The position numbers and the translations under genes were made by a program. DNA of 8,467 bases from Nanobdellota archaeon (lineage in GTDB: Archaea; Nanobdellota; Nanobdellia; Pacearchaeales; GW2011-AR1). The notes under the pieces were generated by a model. It did not search any database, was not told the DNA's origin, and worked only from the letters and a program-made list of their open reading frames with translations. The stretch is from positions 1 through 8,467 of the forward strand of contig JAHIEM010000059.1 of the NCBI GenBank assembly GCA_018901625.1, given 5' to 3'. Positions 1 through 5,882 of the stretch are shown here, in pieces (positions within the stretch are counted from its first letter, which is position 1; each line of letters opens with the position of its first letter).

Positions 1-765
1 ACAATTATCATCAACCACATTATCACAAACTTCTGCTGCAAGATGATTTATATTTGCATTAGTATCATTGCAGTCAATTGCCCCGCAGCCAATAGTAATA
101 TTATATCCATCACTATCCGCATCAACACAATCACTTGGGCAGTCTAAATCTCCCCCAGAATAACTGCACCCAGAAGCACAGCATCCATCTCCAGAAACAC
201 AGCTGGTTATCAGTGTTCCAGAACAAACTCCAGAAACACAAGCATCATTAACAGTGCAAGAATTCCCATCATCACACGCCTCTCCAACAACACAATCAAT
301 AACTGCCCCAATATGCGAATAACTTCCAGAATGACTAGCTTCTAAACCAAAAATCTCCCTATTTCCAGACTTAATAATGGGATAAACTTCATAGCTAGAA
401 ACCTGAGCGCAGTTAATCTTAGTTAGATTAATAATATAAATCCTGGTTTCTAGCTCATTCATGCTAGCAGTTCTATCTTCATAATTGCAAGCAACAGCAT
501 TATCAGAGTTCTTGAATATAATCTTCACACCAATCATCTCCCCATTCCCAGCCCCTCTGGAAACAGAAACATTAATCACCTGTGATGAAAGTGAAGTTGA
601 ACTAGTCATCAGAGGAACATTCATAGGAGCAACATCTGCGCTCTCCACACCACTCTTAACCATATTTCTAATAACAACATAAACAATAAAAACAGCAGCA
701 AGAACTATCAAAATAATAAGAACAGTTGTAATCACTTCTGATTGAGATTTCTTGCCTCTTTTCAT
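1..765 (-). CDS. Pilin-like surface protein with Cys-rich and MopE-type motifs (C-terminus beyond window)
   Basis: An open frame of 255 codons runs from ATG at 765 to the left edge without a stop, so the C-terminus is missing. The N-terminus MKRGKKSQSEVITTV followed by about 20 hydrophobic residues (to about 32) is a class III archaeal signal peptide: basic residues, a cut site likely between Ser7 and Gln8, Glu at +3, then the hydrophobic helix that forms the filament core. Residues about 40-150 are a beta-rich, sequon-containing ectodomain. Residues 163-184 (ACDDGNSCTVNDACVSGVC) match the Cys-rich repeat common in surface proteins. Residues about 216-255 (DADSDGY, DCNDTNANIN, EVCDNVVDDNC) match the MopE-type putative metal-binding motif. 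It is probably assembled at, or anchored to, the cell surface by a pilin system; ligand unknown. No archaellum genes are visible nearby. A TATA box lies 24-25 bases before the ATG, inside the end of the preceding gene. Confidence 0.85.
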   Translation of the reverse strand, partial: MKRGKKSQSEVITTVLIILIVLAAVFIVYVVIRNMVKSGVESADVAPMNVPLMTSSTSLSSQVINVSVSRGAGNGEMIGVKIIFKNSDNAVACNYEDRTASMNELETRIYIINLTKINCAQVSSYEVYPIIKSGNREIFGLEASHSGSYSHIGAVIDCVVGEACDDGNSCTVNDACVSGVCSGTLITSCVSGDGCCASGCSYSGGDLDCPSDCVDADSDGYNITIGCGAIDCNDTNANINHLAAEVCDNVVDDNC

Positions 766-784
766 GAACTAACTTGGAAATCCA

Positions 785-796
785 GATTTAAATACT
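785..796 (-). promoter_or_regulatory. TATA box of the pilin-like gene
   Basis: On the minus strand the sequence reads AGTATTTAAATC. The centre of its ATTTAAAT core (about 789.5) is 24.5 bases from the ATG at 765, which predicts a leaderless mRNA. The box overlaps the last codon of the Zn-ribbon gene, so the pilin-like gene can be transcribed independently of it. Confidence 0.6.
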
Positions 797-1212
797 TAAT
801 CTCCCGGACTCTTAAGCTTCTTGTTAATCTCATCCAGACCAACTTTTAGAGTAGATGCCAAATCAATTATATACTTCCCCTCTTCTAGCTTGTAAATCAG
901 GGGCCTCTTCTTATTAAACAAATTAACAACATCTATCTCAAACTTGCCTGGTCCAGAAACCTTAACACTCTCCAAATCAAGCACAACAGGAATATCTTCT
1001 TTCTCAGCCCCGATCATCTCTCTCACGTCTTTCTCTATCTTCTCTTTCTCTTCTTTTTTCAGCTCAATAGTCGGAATCTTTTTGTCTTTTAGTGCCTCAA
1101 ACTGCTCCTGTTTTATAAAAAAGAAAAAATGACTGCCGCAAGAGCAGCCCTCAAGCAGCTCTTTGCTTGCAATAGCATAAAACTTCCCGCAATGCACGCA
1201 CTGGTGTGGCAA
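796..1212 (-). CDS. oapC: Archaeal Zn-ribbon protein, DUF2072/OapC family
   Basis: 138 residues. The N-terminus MPHQCVHCGK with Cys5, Cys8, Cys23 and Cys25 forms a small zinc ribbon. Residues about 40-70 are a highly charged helical segment, and residues about 74-120 (PVVLDLESVKV, GPGKFEIDVVNLF, EGKYIIDLAS) match the conserved C-terminal domain of this archaeal family. The family is known as the third member of the haloarchaeal origin-associated oapABC set; it is predicted to bind nucleic acid and its biochemical role is not established. The start is a TTG at 1212. An in-frame TAA two codons upstream excludes any longer form, and family members begin MPH just before the first Cys pair, so TTG is well supported. 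In this window the gene is separated from its usual partners by about 520 bases and sits behind a 52-bp tandem repeat. Confidence 0.88.
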   Translation of the reverse strand: MPHQCVHCGKFYAIASKELLEGCSCGSHFFFFIKQEQFEALKDKKIPTIELKKEEKEKIEKDVREMIGAEKEDIPVVLDLESVKVSGPGKFEIDVVNLFNKKRPLIYKLEEGKYIIDLASTLKVGLDEINKKLKSPGD

Positions 1213-1311
1213 CTTAAATTACTATCTCCGCAGATTTAATTAGGATTTGAGTTGACATGGGCAGCTTAAATTACTATCTCCGCAGATTTAATTAGGATTT
1301 GAGTTGGCACC
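1208..1311 (-). repeat. 52-bp tandem duplication over the start of the Zn-ribbon gene
   Basis: Copies 1208-1259 and 1260-1311 match at 48 of 52 positions, with a perfect 42-base core (1213-1254 and 1265-1306). Each copy contains, on the minus strand, an AT-rich TATA-like box (ATTTAATT on plus, 1234-1241 and 1286-1293). The first box centre is 25.5 bases from the TTG start at 1212; the second is 25.5 bases from the equivalent CTG at 1264. Each copy also holds a 15-codon mini-ORF (MSTQILIKSAEIVI from ATG 1258; the same with Pro2 from GTG 1310). The last mini-ORF stops one base before the TTG. Confidence 0.95.
1234..1241 (-). promoter_or_regulatory. Weak TATA-like box of the Zn-ribbon gene
   Basis: AATTAAAT on the minus strand, centred exactly 25.5 bases before the TTG at 1212, the spacing of every other promoter in this window. 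It is weaker than the TATA box at 1391-1402 and lies in a duplicated unit, so either promoter, or both, may serve this gene. Confidence 0.35.
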
Positions 1312-1317
1312 GGAATT

Positions 1318-1368
1318 TTAATTTACTCCTCTTATTTTAATGATTATGAATTGAAATTTCACCAGCAT
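1318..1368 (-). CDS. Candidate leaderless 16-residue mini-ORF ahead of the Zn-ribbon gene
   Basis: ATG at 1368 to TAA at 1318 reads MLVKFQFIIIKIRGVN. The only reason to list it is geometry: its ATG is 25.5 bases from the centre of a strong TATA box (1390-1397), the spacing seen for the real leaderless genes here. The peptide is hydrophobic and basic. It may be a regulatory upstream ORF on the Zn-ribbon transcript, or chance. No homology is claimed. Confidence 0.25.
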   Translation of the reverse strand: MLVKFQFIIIKIRGVN

Positions 1369-1390
1369 TTTACAACAAAGACTATCAACA

Positions 1391-1402
1391 TTATAAATAT
1401 TT
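1391..1402 (-). promoter_or_regulatory. Strong, nearly palindromic TATA box
   Basis: AAATATTTATAA on the minus strand, identical over 12 bases to the box of the 464-residue protein gene at 8173-8184. On minus it predicts initiation near 1368, giving a leader of about 155 bases before the Zn-ribbon gene. Read on plus, it predicts initiation near 1419, the edge of the structured region 1411-1712. Confidence 0.6.
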
Positions 1403-1431
1403 GCATTTCTAAGGTTCTGTAAAGATAGTGG

Positions 1432-1484
1432 AAAAAGTTTTCACTTTTCAATATAAAATTTAATAAACTAAAGTGAAAATTTTT
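1432..1484. repeat. Long imperfect hairpin
   Basis: AAAAA-G-TTTTCACTTT (1432-1447) pairs with AAAGTGAAAATTTTT (1470-1484): 15 base pairs with a single bulged G at 1437 and an AT-rich loop of 22 bases. It is nested inside the GGTTCT/AGAACC stem. Confidence 0.85.
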
Positions 1485-1591
1485 GGGTGATAGAACCCCC
1501 TTTCATCATCTATGCATGTTAATTTAACATCAAGAAAACCTTGAGTGTACCTCACCTTAAACGGTGCGGTTTGTTTTGGGTTTTCTGGACC

Positions 1592-1702
1592 TCAAACTCG
1601 TTAGAGTTTGATGGCAGTCAGAGTTCAGTGAACTCTGATGTGCTCAGAAAAGGACAGTTGTTCACAACTGTCTGCACTGAAGTGTGCAGTTTACTTTTCT
1701 GA
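1592..1702. repeat. Array of perfect hairpins
   Basis: Within 111 bases: TCAAACTC/GAGTTTGA with loop GTTA (1592-1611); TCAGAGTTC/GAACTCTGA with loop AGT (1618-1638); an outer stem TCAGAAAA (1644-1651) with TTTTCTGA (1695-1702) that encloses GACAGTTG/CAACTGTC with loop TTCA (1653-1672) and CTGCAC/GTGCAG (1672-1689). The last three make a compact three-way junction. The stems have different sequences, so this is not a tandem repeat of one hairpin. Confidence 0.9.
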
Positions 1703-1732
1703 CATTACCATTTATAACACCCCAGAAACCAG

Positions 1733-2110
1733 TCAGTTTTTAAGCATTAACTCAATTTTTTTAGGGTCTCTCTTTATCTCTTTGACTATTGAAGCAGGCC
1801 CAATAATAGTCAGCGCATACCTATTCCCAGCTAGAACCTTGGCAATTCCCATTTTTATTTTTTCAAATAATGCCTGCTCTGATTCAGGATTTATAACTGC
1901 AAGCTCAACCCCCCTAAACCCTTTAATTCTGCCCACCAGAGCCATTGTAGCCTGAATAAGTCCTGATTCTTCTATTGCTTCTAACTTTCCCTGCAGAATC
2001 ACAATCTTCCCTGTTAAAATAATATCTAAAATCTTTTTAACTCTCTGGGAACTCTCCATCTTCTGAATCTCTGCATACGGAATAAAGGACAGTATTAACT
2101 TGTTAGCCAT
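1733..2110 (-). CDS. oapB: Conserved archaeal protein, DUF2073/OapB family
   Basis: 125 residues starting MANKLILSFIPYAEIQKM. The conserved features of the family are visible: an opening strand, a hydrophobic helix-strand region ILDIILTGKIVILQGKL (28-43), the LIQATMALVGRIKGFRGVEL block (51-70) and a C-terminal strand RYALTIIGPASIVKEI (97-112). The function is unknown; it is known from synteny as the partner of an Era-like GTPase and a Zn-ribbon protein, the haloarchaeal oapABC set. The name should not be confused with the unrelated bacterial OLE-RNA protein OapB. The ATG at 2110 was chosen because it lies one base after the GTPase stop codon and because a purine-rich AGAAGG stretch precedes it. 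The in-frame ATG at 2197 would add 29 non-family residues overlapping the GTPase gene. Translation is probably coupled to the GTPase. Confidence 0.88.
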   Translation of the reverse strand: MANKLILSFIPYAEIQKMESSQRVKKILDIILTGKIVILQGKLEAIEESGLIQATMALVGRIKGFRGVELAVINPESEQALFEKIKMGIAKVLAGNRYALTIIGPASIVKEIKRDPKKIELMLKN

Positions 2111-2111
2111 A

Positions 2112-2762
2112 TTAAACCTTCTTAGCCAACGAGAACAGGGATTCGTAAAACTCCTCCATATTCTTGCCAAATTTAACTGAAATTCCAACAACATCATACT
2201 CTGGAAAAGCAGCTTCTATTCTCTTAATATCTGCTTTTCTCAGATCAATCTTATTCCCGACAATTAAAACAGGAATTTTTCTGGCCAGCAAATTGCCGAC
2301 AATTGTTATATTCACCTGAGAATAGGGGTTTTGAGTTGCATCAACCACAACAACAACAGCATCCACATCATCTAGCCACTTAATTGCATCAATAACACCA
2401 TGAGTAGCCTCTTTAGCCCGAGTCTGAGACTCTTTCTTGCCCAGGCCGTGTTTCATGAAGTCTTCATAATCAATCTTAGTCGCAATTCCCGGAGTGTCTA
2501 TTAGTTTCAATGTTAGCTTCTTCCCCTTATACTCTATTTCAACCTTCTCCTTAAACTGAATATTCCTCGTTTCGTGTGGAATCTTTGAAACCTTCCCAAT
2601 CTCTTCCCCAGTCCAATCCTTGCAGAGTTTGTTTGCAAGAGATGTTTTTCCTGCATTTGGCGGCCCGTAGAACCCCAGGCTAAAATCCTTCCTCCTTCTG
2701 AATATGTCTAAAAAAATCCTGCTAAAAAAATTCTTGATTATTCGTATTACCATCTTTTTCAC
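2112..2762 (-). CDS. oapA: Era-like GTPase of the oap cluster (OapA-type)
   Basis: 216 residues. All G motifs are visible: G1 GPPNAGKTS (33-41), a candidate switch I Thr at about 65 (PHETRNI), G3 DTPG (89-92), G4 NKID (170-173) and a G5-like SVK (195-197). The N-terminal 25 residues are basic and amphipathic (MKKMVIRIIKNFFSRIF), a possible membrane or RNA contact. It is a TRAFAC-class GTPase that probably binds and hydrolyses GTP as a switch. The archaeal family is linked by synteny to the DUF2073 and DUF2072 proteins and, in haloarchaea, to a replication origin; its cellular target is unknown. The start is a GTG at 2762, placed 26.5 bases after a TATA-like box, which fits leaderless initiation; ATG at 2753 (residue 4) is the alternative. 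The stop at 2112 is one base from the next start. Confidence 0.9.
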   Translation of the reverse strand: MKKMVIRIIKNFFSRIFLDIFRRRKDFSLGFYGPPNAGKTSLANKLCKDWTGEEIGKVSKIPHETRNIQFKEKVEIEYKGKKLTLKLIDTPGIATKIDYEDFMKHGLGKKESQTRAKEATHGVIDAIKWLDDVDAVVVVVDATQNPYSQVNITIVGNLLARKIPVLIVGNKIDLRKADIKRIEAAFPEYDVVGISVKFGKNMEEFYESLFSLAKKV

Positions 2763-2783
2763 TTAGTCTTTTTAAAACTTCAA

Positions 2784-2794
2784 GGTTTAAAAGC
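2784..2794 (-). promoter_or_regulatory. TATA-like box of the GTPase-DUF2073 operon
   Basis: GCTTTTAAACC on the minus strand, in the 41-base gap after the 905-residue gene. Its TTTAAA centre is 26.5 bases from the GTG at 2762. A second AT run (2768-2778) lies too close to that start. The box suggests that the GTPase and DUF2073 genes are transcribed on their own rather than only by readthrough. Confidence 0.45.
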
Positions 2795-2803
2795 TTTCCT
2801 CTG

Positions 2804-5521
2804 TTATTTTAGATTGTTGTCTTTCTTCTTAATCTTAGGAATTCCTAACTCAAGAGGCATGCCAACTCTCTTCCCCTTAATCTTCTTCATAGCATAGCTA
2901 ACCTGCTCAGAGTTCCAGCCAGCTTTCTTTAGATTCCTTATTATCTCTTCGTGGCTCATCCCCCTAACTAGTGAATTATTAACAAAATTAACAATATTAT
3001 AAAGGTCATTTCTATTCTTGAACAGATAATTTTCATATCTTCTCTTATACCACTCTTGCAGCACAATATAACTAATGAATGCAATAAACAATAGCAACAC
3101 AGTGTAAAATATTGCCCACCCCCAGGGTCTGCAGTCATTTCTGCAGTTCTTCCAATTTTCATTTCTGTCTGACTCACACCTCTTATTAAAGTTGCACACA
3201 CCCAAAACAAGATTAGTGTCCAGCTTCCTAAACTCCGGGGCAATATAAACCTGAATATCAAAAGGGTTGCTCTCTCCAACTAATACAAATTCTAATTCTT
3301 TGTCTTCAAGCTTATAGAACTTTATGCCCACAGAATCATCAAACTCTTTTATAGTCTCTTGTGGATTTACATTAACATTCTGGCTTATAATAAGATAAGC
3401 TTCCTCTTCTTTAGGGTCAAGTGCAGTTATCTTAAGTTTGTAATACGTAAACACAGTTTGTATGTCAGTATCAAAATAGGCAAAGAGCATGTAATAATCT
3501 GCACTAGCTTCTATATTTTCAGAATACCATTTTGAAACAGCCCCCCCATACGCCCCAATATCAACACTCACTGTCTCGTCTTCAGAACTTGTGCCTAAAT
3601 AATCTTCATCATACTGCCCCAAATCATCAAAATTAATTTCATCTGTGTCAAGAAGAACAGGGAAATTCCCCAGGCTGCTCTTTTTCAAATAACTCGGAAT
3701 ATTCATCTCTGACAGGTTTGCCATTATGCTTACATAGTCTTCATCACTCTCTGCAAGACTAAACTTTCTCTCGAGACCAGTCAGCTTGGAATTTAATTCA
3801 TCAATATCTAAAAAATCTTCAATTATCTTTTTCTGCCAGCTAACCTCTGCTTCAATCTGCCTAGTCAGATTATTTATCCTCGCTCTGTACTTCTTGATTG
3901 TAGAATTAACAATCTGCTGAGGATTTCCAACTATCATGCTAAACTCCTTGCTCGAAGTTAGTCCGTCTTCATCTTCAACTTCCAGAGTCAGGGTATACGC
4001 TCCTGTGCTGGGATAAGCATGCCTCACAGAGTTTGTCTCTGTTTCTTCTGATGTATCGTCTCCAAAATCCCAGAAATAACTAACTATACTCTTATTTGCC
4101 GGGCTATAAACAGAAGCAGTTATTGTTCCCTCAATCGCAGCAGGCATAATTCTCGGAAAAACATCTCTTATTATCGGGATTCGCGCAATTGAAATAGGCT
4201 TGGAAAATATCTGCTGCCCCCCCAATAAAAGATTAAGTGTCTGATTTCCATAAATGGACGGGAGCGTGATAGGCGCATATTCTAAATCAAGCTTCAAGAA
4301 ACCAGAACTAATTCTCGGACTTATCTTAACTGAATCATAAATCTGGTTTGCACTCCCTCCCCCAGAGTAAGTTGTAAACGATATAATCGCATTACTAGCA
4401 TCTATACTCATTGTTCCGTAAGATTTTATCTTTATAGGCACAGCGCACCCCCTCGTGCAATTAACAGCGCAGTCTGAGCATGAATCAGCATATCTCCCCC
4501 TCAGATAATTCATAATCTCGCTATTTATCTCCCCCCCATTTATTTTTTCATACTCTCTCTGATTATACACAATCTCGCCTACTCTCGAGAATCTTGCGCC
4601 TCTTGCAAAGAGATAATAATCAAATTTTGGCTGGTCTGGCGCTGGAGGAATACTGCTGACTGCAAAAAAACCGCACGGATTTACACTCTCAAATTTAGTT
4701 GCATATGAATTAGAAACATTTGAACTTATGCAGACATAATAATCATTCATCTGAGTATTATTATAATATATTACACAGTCTACTTCCTCTCCAGAAGTGC
4801 TTGCAACAGGCAGCTGGCAAGATGCAAGCGGAGCCCCGCCTCCAGTCCCAATTAATTCCATCTTTAAACCAGCAACAGCTCCAACTCTCTTAACCCACCC
4901 TCCAACTTTAAACTTGTCAGACTGAATAATCTTGATTTTCTCGCAAAACTGCTTGTCAGTTATATTCACCTCACTCACCTCCGCAGAATTCTCAAAACAA
5001 CCTGTCCCATACTCATAAGTGCAAGTGAAATCACTAGAAAACTTCCACGATTCCCAGTCCAACTCTCCATCATCTAGAAAGTCAATCTCAAATGGTTTAA
5101 TGCATGAAAGAGAATTGCTCACATTAAAACTAATAGAAAAATTACTTACTGAAGCAATAGTCCCGCTAAGATTAATGGCAATAACTCTCTCTTCACCAAA
5201 ACTCATTGAAACATTCTTTCTTGTCTGTCCAATGGTTAGAGAGTAATCACTCTCGCAATCTGCAGGTACACAAGTATAATCCGCATCATTTTCCCAGAGA
5301 AATTCAGCAAGACTAGTATTCCCTCCAAAATTACTTGATAGAATAGAGCTTGCAGGTTCTTGTTGCAGACTTATATTTATCCACCCCCTAACAATCTCAT
5401 TCGGAGAATAACTCGTGTCAATATCTGCGCTCTTATTTCCGAGGATAAAACCTGCTGAAACCTGAAAGATGCTTACTAGAACTAAAACAGAAACTACTCC
5501 TAAAAAAACCCCCCTCTTCAT
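2804..5521 (-). CDS. Large type I membrane surface protein with PKD domain and cytoplasmic helical tail
   Basis: 905 residues. A Sec signal (MKRGVFLGVVSVLVLVSIFQVSAG, cut near 23) is followed by a sequon- and Cys-rich ectodomain (Cys pairs near 84/89, 140/167/175/193, 348/351/355/359). A PKD domain lies at about 455-531, with the hallmark YFWDFGDDT (482-490) and HAYPSTGAYTLTLEVEDEDG (501-520). Residues about 537-600 are heptad-like and probably coiled coil. A six-Cys-type knob, CNFNKRCESDRNENWKNC then NDC (776-797), sits just before the single membrane helix (about 801-821). The cytoplasmic part (822-905) is basic and contains the helical motif GMSHEEIIRNLKKAGWNSEQ (854-873), a small UBA-like module often found at the ends of DPANN membrane proteins. 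Function unknown; a cell-envelope adhesion or sensing role is inference. ATG 5521 lies 25.5 bases from its TATA box. Confidence 0.88.
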   Translation of the reverse strand: MKRGVFLGVVSVLVLVSIFQVSAGFILGNKSADIDTSYSPNEIVRGWINISLQQEPASSILSSNFGGNTSLAEFLWENDADYTCVPADCESDYSLTIGQTRKNVSMSFGEERVIAINLSGTIASVSNFSISFNVSNSLSCIKPFEIDFLDDGELDWESWKFSSDFTCTYEYGTGCFENSAEVSEVNITDKQFCEKIKIIQSDKFKVGGWVKRVGAVAGLKMELIGTGGGAPLASCQLPVASTSGEEVDCVIYYNNTQMNDYYVCISSNVSNSYATKFESVNPCGFFAVSSIPPAPDQPKFDYYLFARGARFSRVGEIVYNQREYEKINGGEINSEIMNYLRGRYADSCSDCAVNCTRGCAVPIKIKSYGTMSIDASNAIISFTTYSGGGSANQIYDSVKISPRISSGFLKLDLEYAPITLPSIYGNQTLNLLLGGQQIFSKPISIARIPIIRDVFPRIMPAAIEGTITASVYSPANKSIVSYFWDFGDDTSEETETNSVRHAYPSTGAYTLTLEVEDEDGLTSSKEFSMIVGNPQQIVNSTIKKYRARINNLTRQIEAEVSWQKKIIEDFLDIDELNSKLTGLERKFSLAESDEDYVSIMANLSEMNIPSYLKKSSLGNFPVLLDTDEINFDDLGQYDEDYLGTSSEDETVSVDIGAYGGAVSKWYSENIEASADYYMLFAYFDTDIQTVFTYYKLKITALDPKEEEAYLIISQNVNVNPQETIKEFDDSVGIKFYKLEDKELEFVLVGESNPFDIQVYIAPEFRKLDTNLVLGVCNFNKRCESDRNENWKNCRNDCRPWGWAIFYTVLLLFIAFISYIVLQEWYKRRYENYLFKNRNDLYNIVNFVNNSLVRGMSHEEIIRNLKKAGWNSEQVSYAMKKIKGKRVGMPLELGIPKIKKKDNNLK

Positions 5522-5540
5522 GGCAAGTTTAGTAAAATCA

Positions 5541-5554
5541 ACTTTATAAAACTT
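5541..5554 (-). promoter_or_regulatory. TATA box of the 905-residue protein gene
   Basis: AAGTTTTATAAAGT on the minus strand. The palindromic core TTTATAAA (5543-5550) is centred 25.5 bases from ATG 5521, predicting a leaderless mRNA. Read on the plus strand, the same core predicts initiation at about 5572, the start of the TGTAAAG motif of copy B. Confidence 0.65.
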
Positions 5555-5581
5555 ATCTTATCTTTTTGCTTTGTAAAGAAT

Positions 5582-5682
5582 GTCTATCAGGCGTTTCAGT
5601 CAGTTTTGAGATAGCCTCGTTTAATTAATCGTTGTTGCTGTAGGGTGAAATCTAAGAAGAACCCACTCAACGTGTGATAGAC
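5582..5682. repeat. Inverted repeat enclosing two hairpins (three-way junction)
   Basis: GTCTATCA (5582-5589) pairs perfectly with TGATAGAC (5675-5682). Inside are AGGC (5589-5592)/GCCT (5612-5615), and CGTTG (5630-5634)/CAACG (5668-5672), which encloses GGGT (5643-5646)/ACCC (5661-5664). The nesting is consistent, with only one base (5589) claimed by two stems. Confidence 0.75.
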
Positions 5683-5691
5683 TATGGAAAA

Positions 5692-5713
5692 AATTATCTC
5701 ATAGCAGATAATT
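5692..5713. repeat. Perfect 8-bp hairpin
   Basis: AATTATCT (5692-5699), loop CATAGC, AGATAATT (5706-5713). It lies between the two larger folded units of copy B. Confidence 0.85.
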
Positions 5714-5777
5714 AAAAATGGATTGTTCAGCAGTTAGAATAGGGTTACATTGGATGAAGTAGTTGTTAGACTAGATG

Positions 5778-5864
5778 CCGCACAAACTTTTTACACAGCT
5801 TGCTGAAAACTTTCAGTCTTGCTATCTTTTGTTTACTCTTCTCAAGACTAAAAGTTTTGTGTGG
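5778..5864. repeat. Long stem with internal hairpins
   Basis: CCGCACAAACTTTT (5778-5791) pairs with AAAAGTTTTGTGTGG (5850-5864): 14 pairs with one G-T wobble and one bulge. Inside are CTGAA/TTCAG (5803-5816) and AGTCTTG/CAAGACT (5815-5849). It lies 19 bases beyond the stop of the 277-residue gene, but no T-run follows on the minus strand, so it does not look like a terminator for that gene. Confidence 0.8.
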
Positions 5865-5882
5865 AGGTTAATTTGACAGAAA

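Larger units (their letters stand above)
1411..1712 (+). ncRNA. Candidate structured noncoding RNA, copy A
   Basis: No convincing gene lies in this stretch, but it is dense in inverted repeats. GGTTCT (1413-1418) pairs with AGAACC (1492-1497) around a long hairpin (1432-1484). ATGTTAA pairs with TTAACAT (1516-1530). AGAAAACC (1533-1540) pairs with GGTTTTCT (1579-1586) around a CACC/GGTG hairpin. A hairpin array then fills 1592-1702. The segment shares TGTAAAG (1418-1424), GGGTGA (1485-1490), AGAACCC (1492-1498) and TTAATTTAAC (1519-1528) with two other intergenic regions. The plus strand is preferred because the palindromic TATA box would initiate at about 1419 and T-runs follow at 1736-1740 and 1755-1761, but the strand is not proven. 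It could instead be the untranslated region between two oap genes. Confidence 0.4.
5572..5880 (+). ncRNA. Candidate structured noncoding RNA, copy B
   Basis: This gap between two membrane-protein genes has no supportable ORF. It carries TGTAAAG (5572-5578), GGGTGA (5643-5648), AGAACCC (5658-5664) and TTAATTTGAC (5868-5877) in the same order as copies A and C. It folds into a three-way junction (5582-5682), a perfect hairpin (5692-5713) and a long branched stem (5778-5864). The palindromic TATA at 5543-5550 would start a plus transcript at about 5572, exactly at TGTAAAG. A T-rich stretch follows at 5886-5900. The strand is inferred; a DNA repeat or a 3' untranslated region of the 277-residue gene are alternatives. 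Confidence 0.4.

Noticed and set aside
485..682. 65-residue plus-strand ORF
   Set aside because: Antisense to the pilin-like gene, which has a class III signal peptide and recognisable motifs.
944..1132. Plus-strand ORF rich in Ser and Phe
   Set aside because: Antisense shadow of the Zn-ribbon gene's charged Lys/Glu helix; no promoter.
1208..1311. CRISPR array
   Set aside because: Only two abutting 52-bp units with no spacers and no cas genes.
1486..1512. Box C/D guide RNA from the minus-strand ATGATGA near 1505
   Set aside because: No D or D' box (CTGA) at a sensible distance and no C' box.
1638..1955. 105-residue plus-strand ORF
   Set aside because: Mostly antisense to the DUF2073 gene; its 5' end lies in the hairpin array and it resembles no protein.
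2111..2197. Longer DUF2073 protein starting at ATG 2197
   Set aside because: The extra 29 residues overlap the GTPase gene in another frame and do not look like the family; ATG 2110 directly follows the GTPase stop.
2968..3279. 103-residue minus-strand ORF
   Set aside because: Alternative frame within the C-terminal part of the 905-residue protein, whose membrane helix and Cys knob are clearly the real frame.
5019..5246. 75-residue plus-strand ORF
   Set aside because: Antisense shadow of the 905-residue protein gene.
5582..5682. tRNA-like fold
   Set aside because: The arms do not match tRNA dimensions and no T-loop or anticodon arm could be found on either strand.
5778..5864. Intrinsic terminator for the 277-residue gene
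   Set aside because: No T-run follows the stem on the minus strand, and the stem is branched and long.
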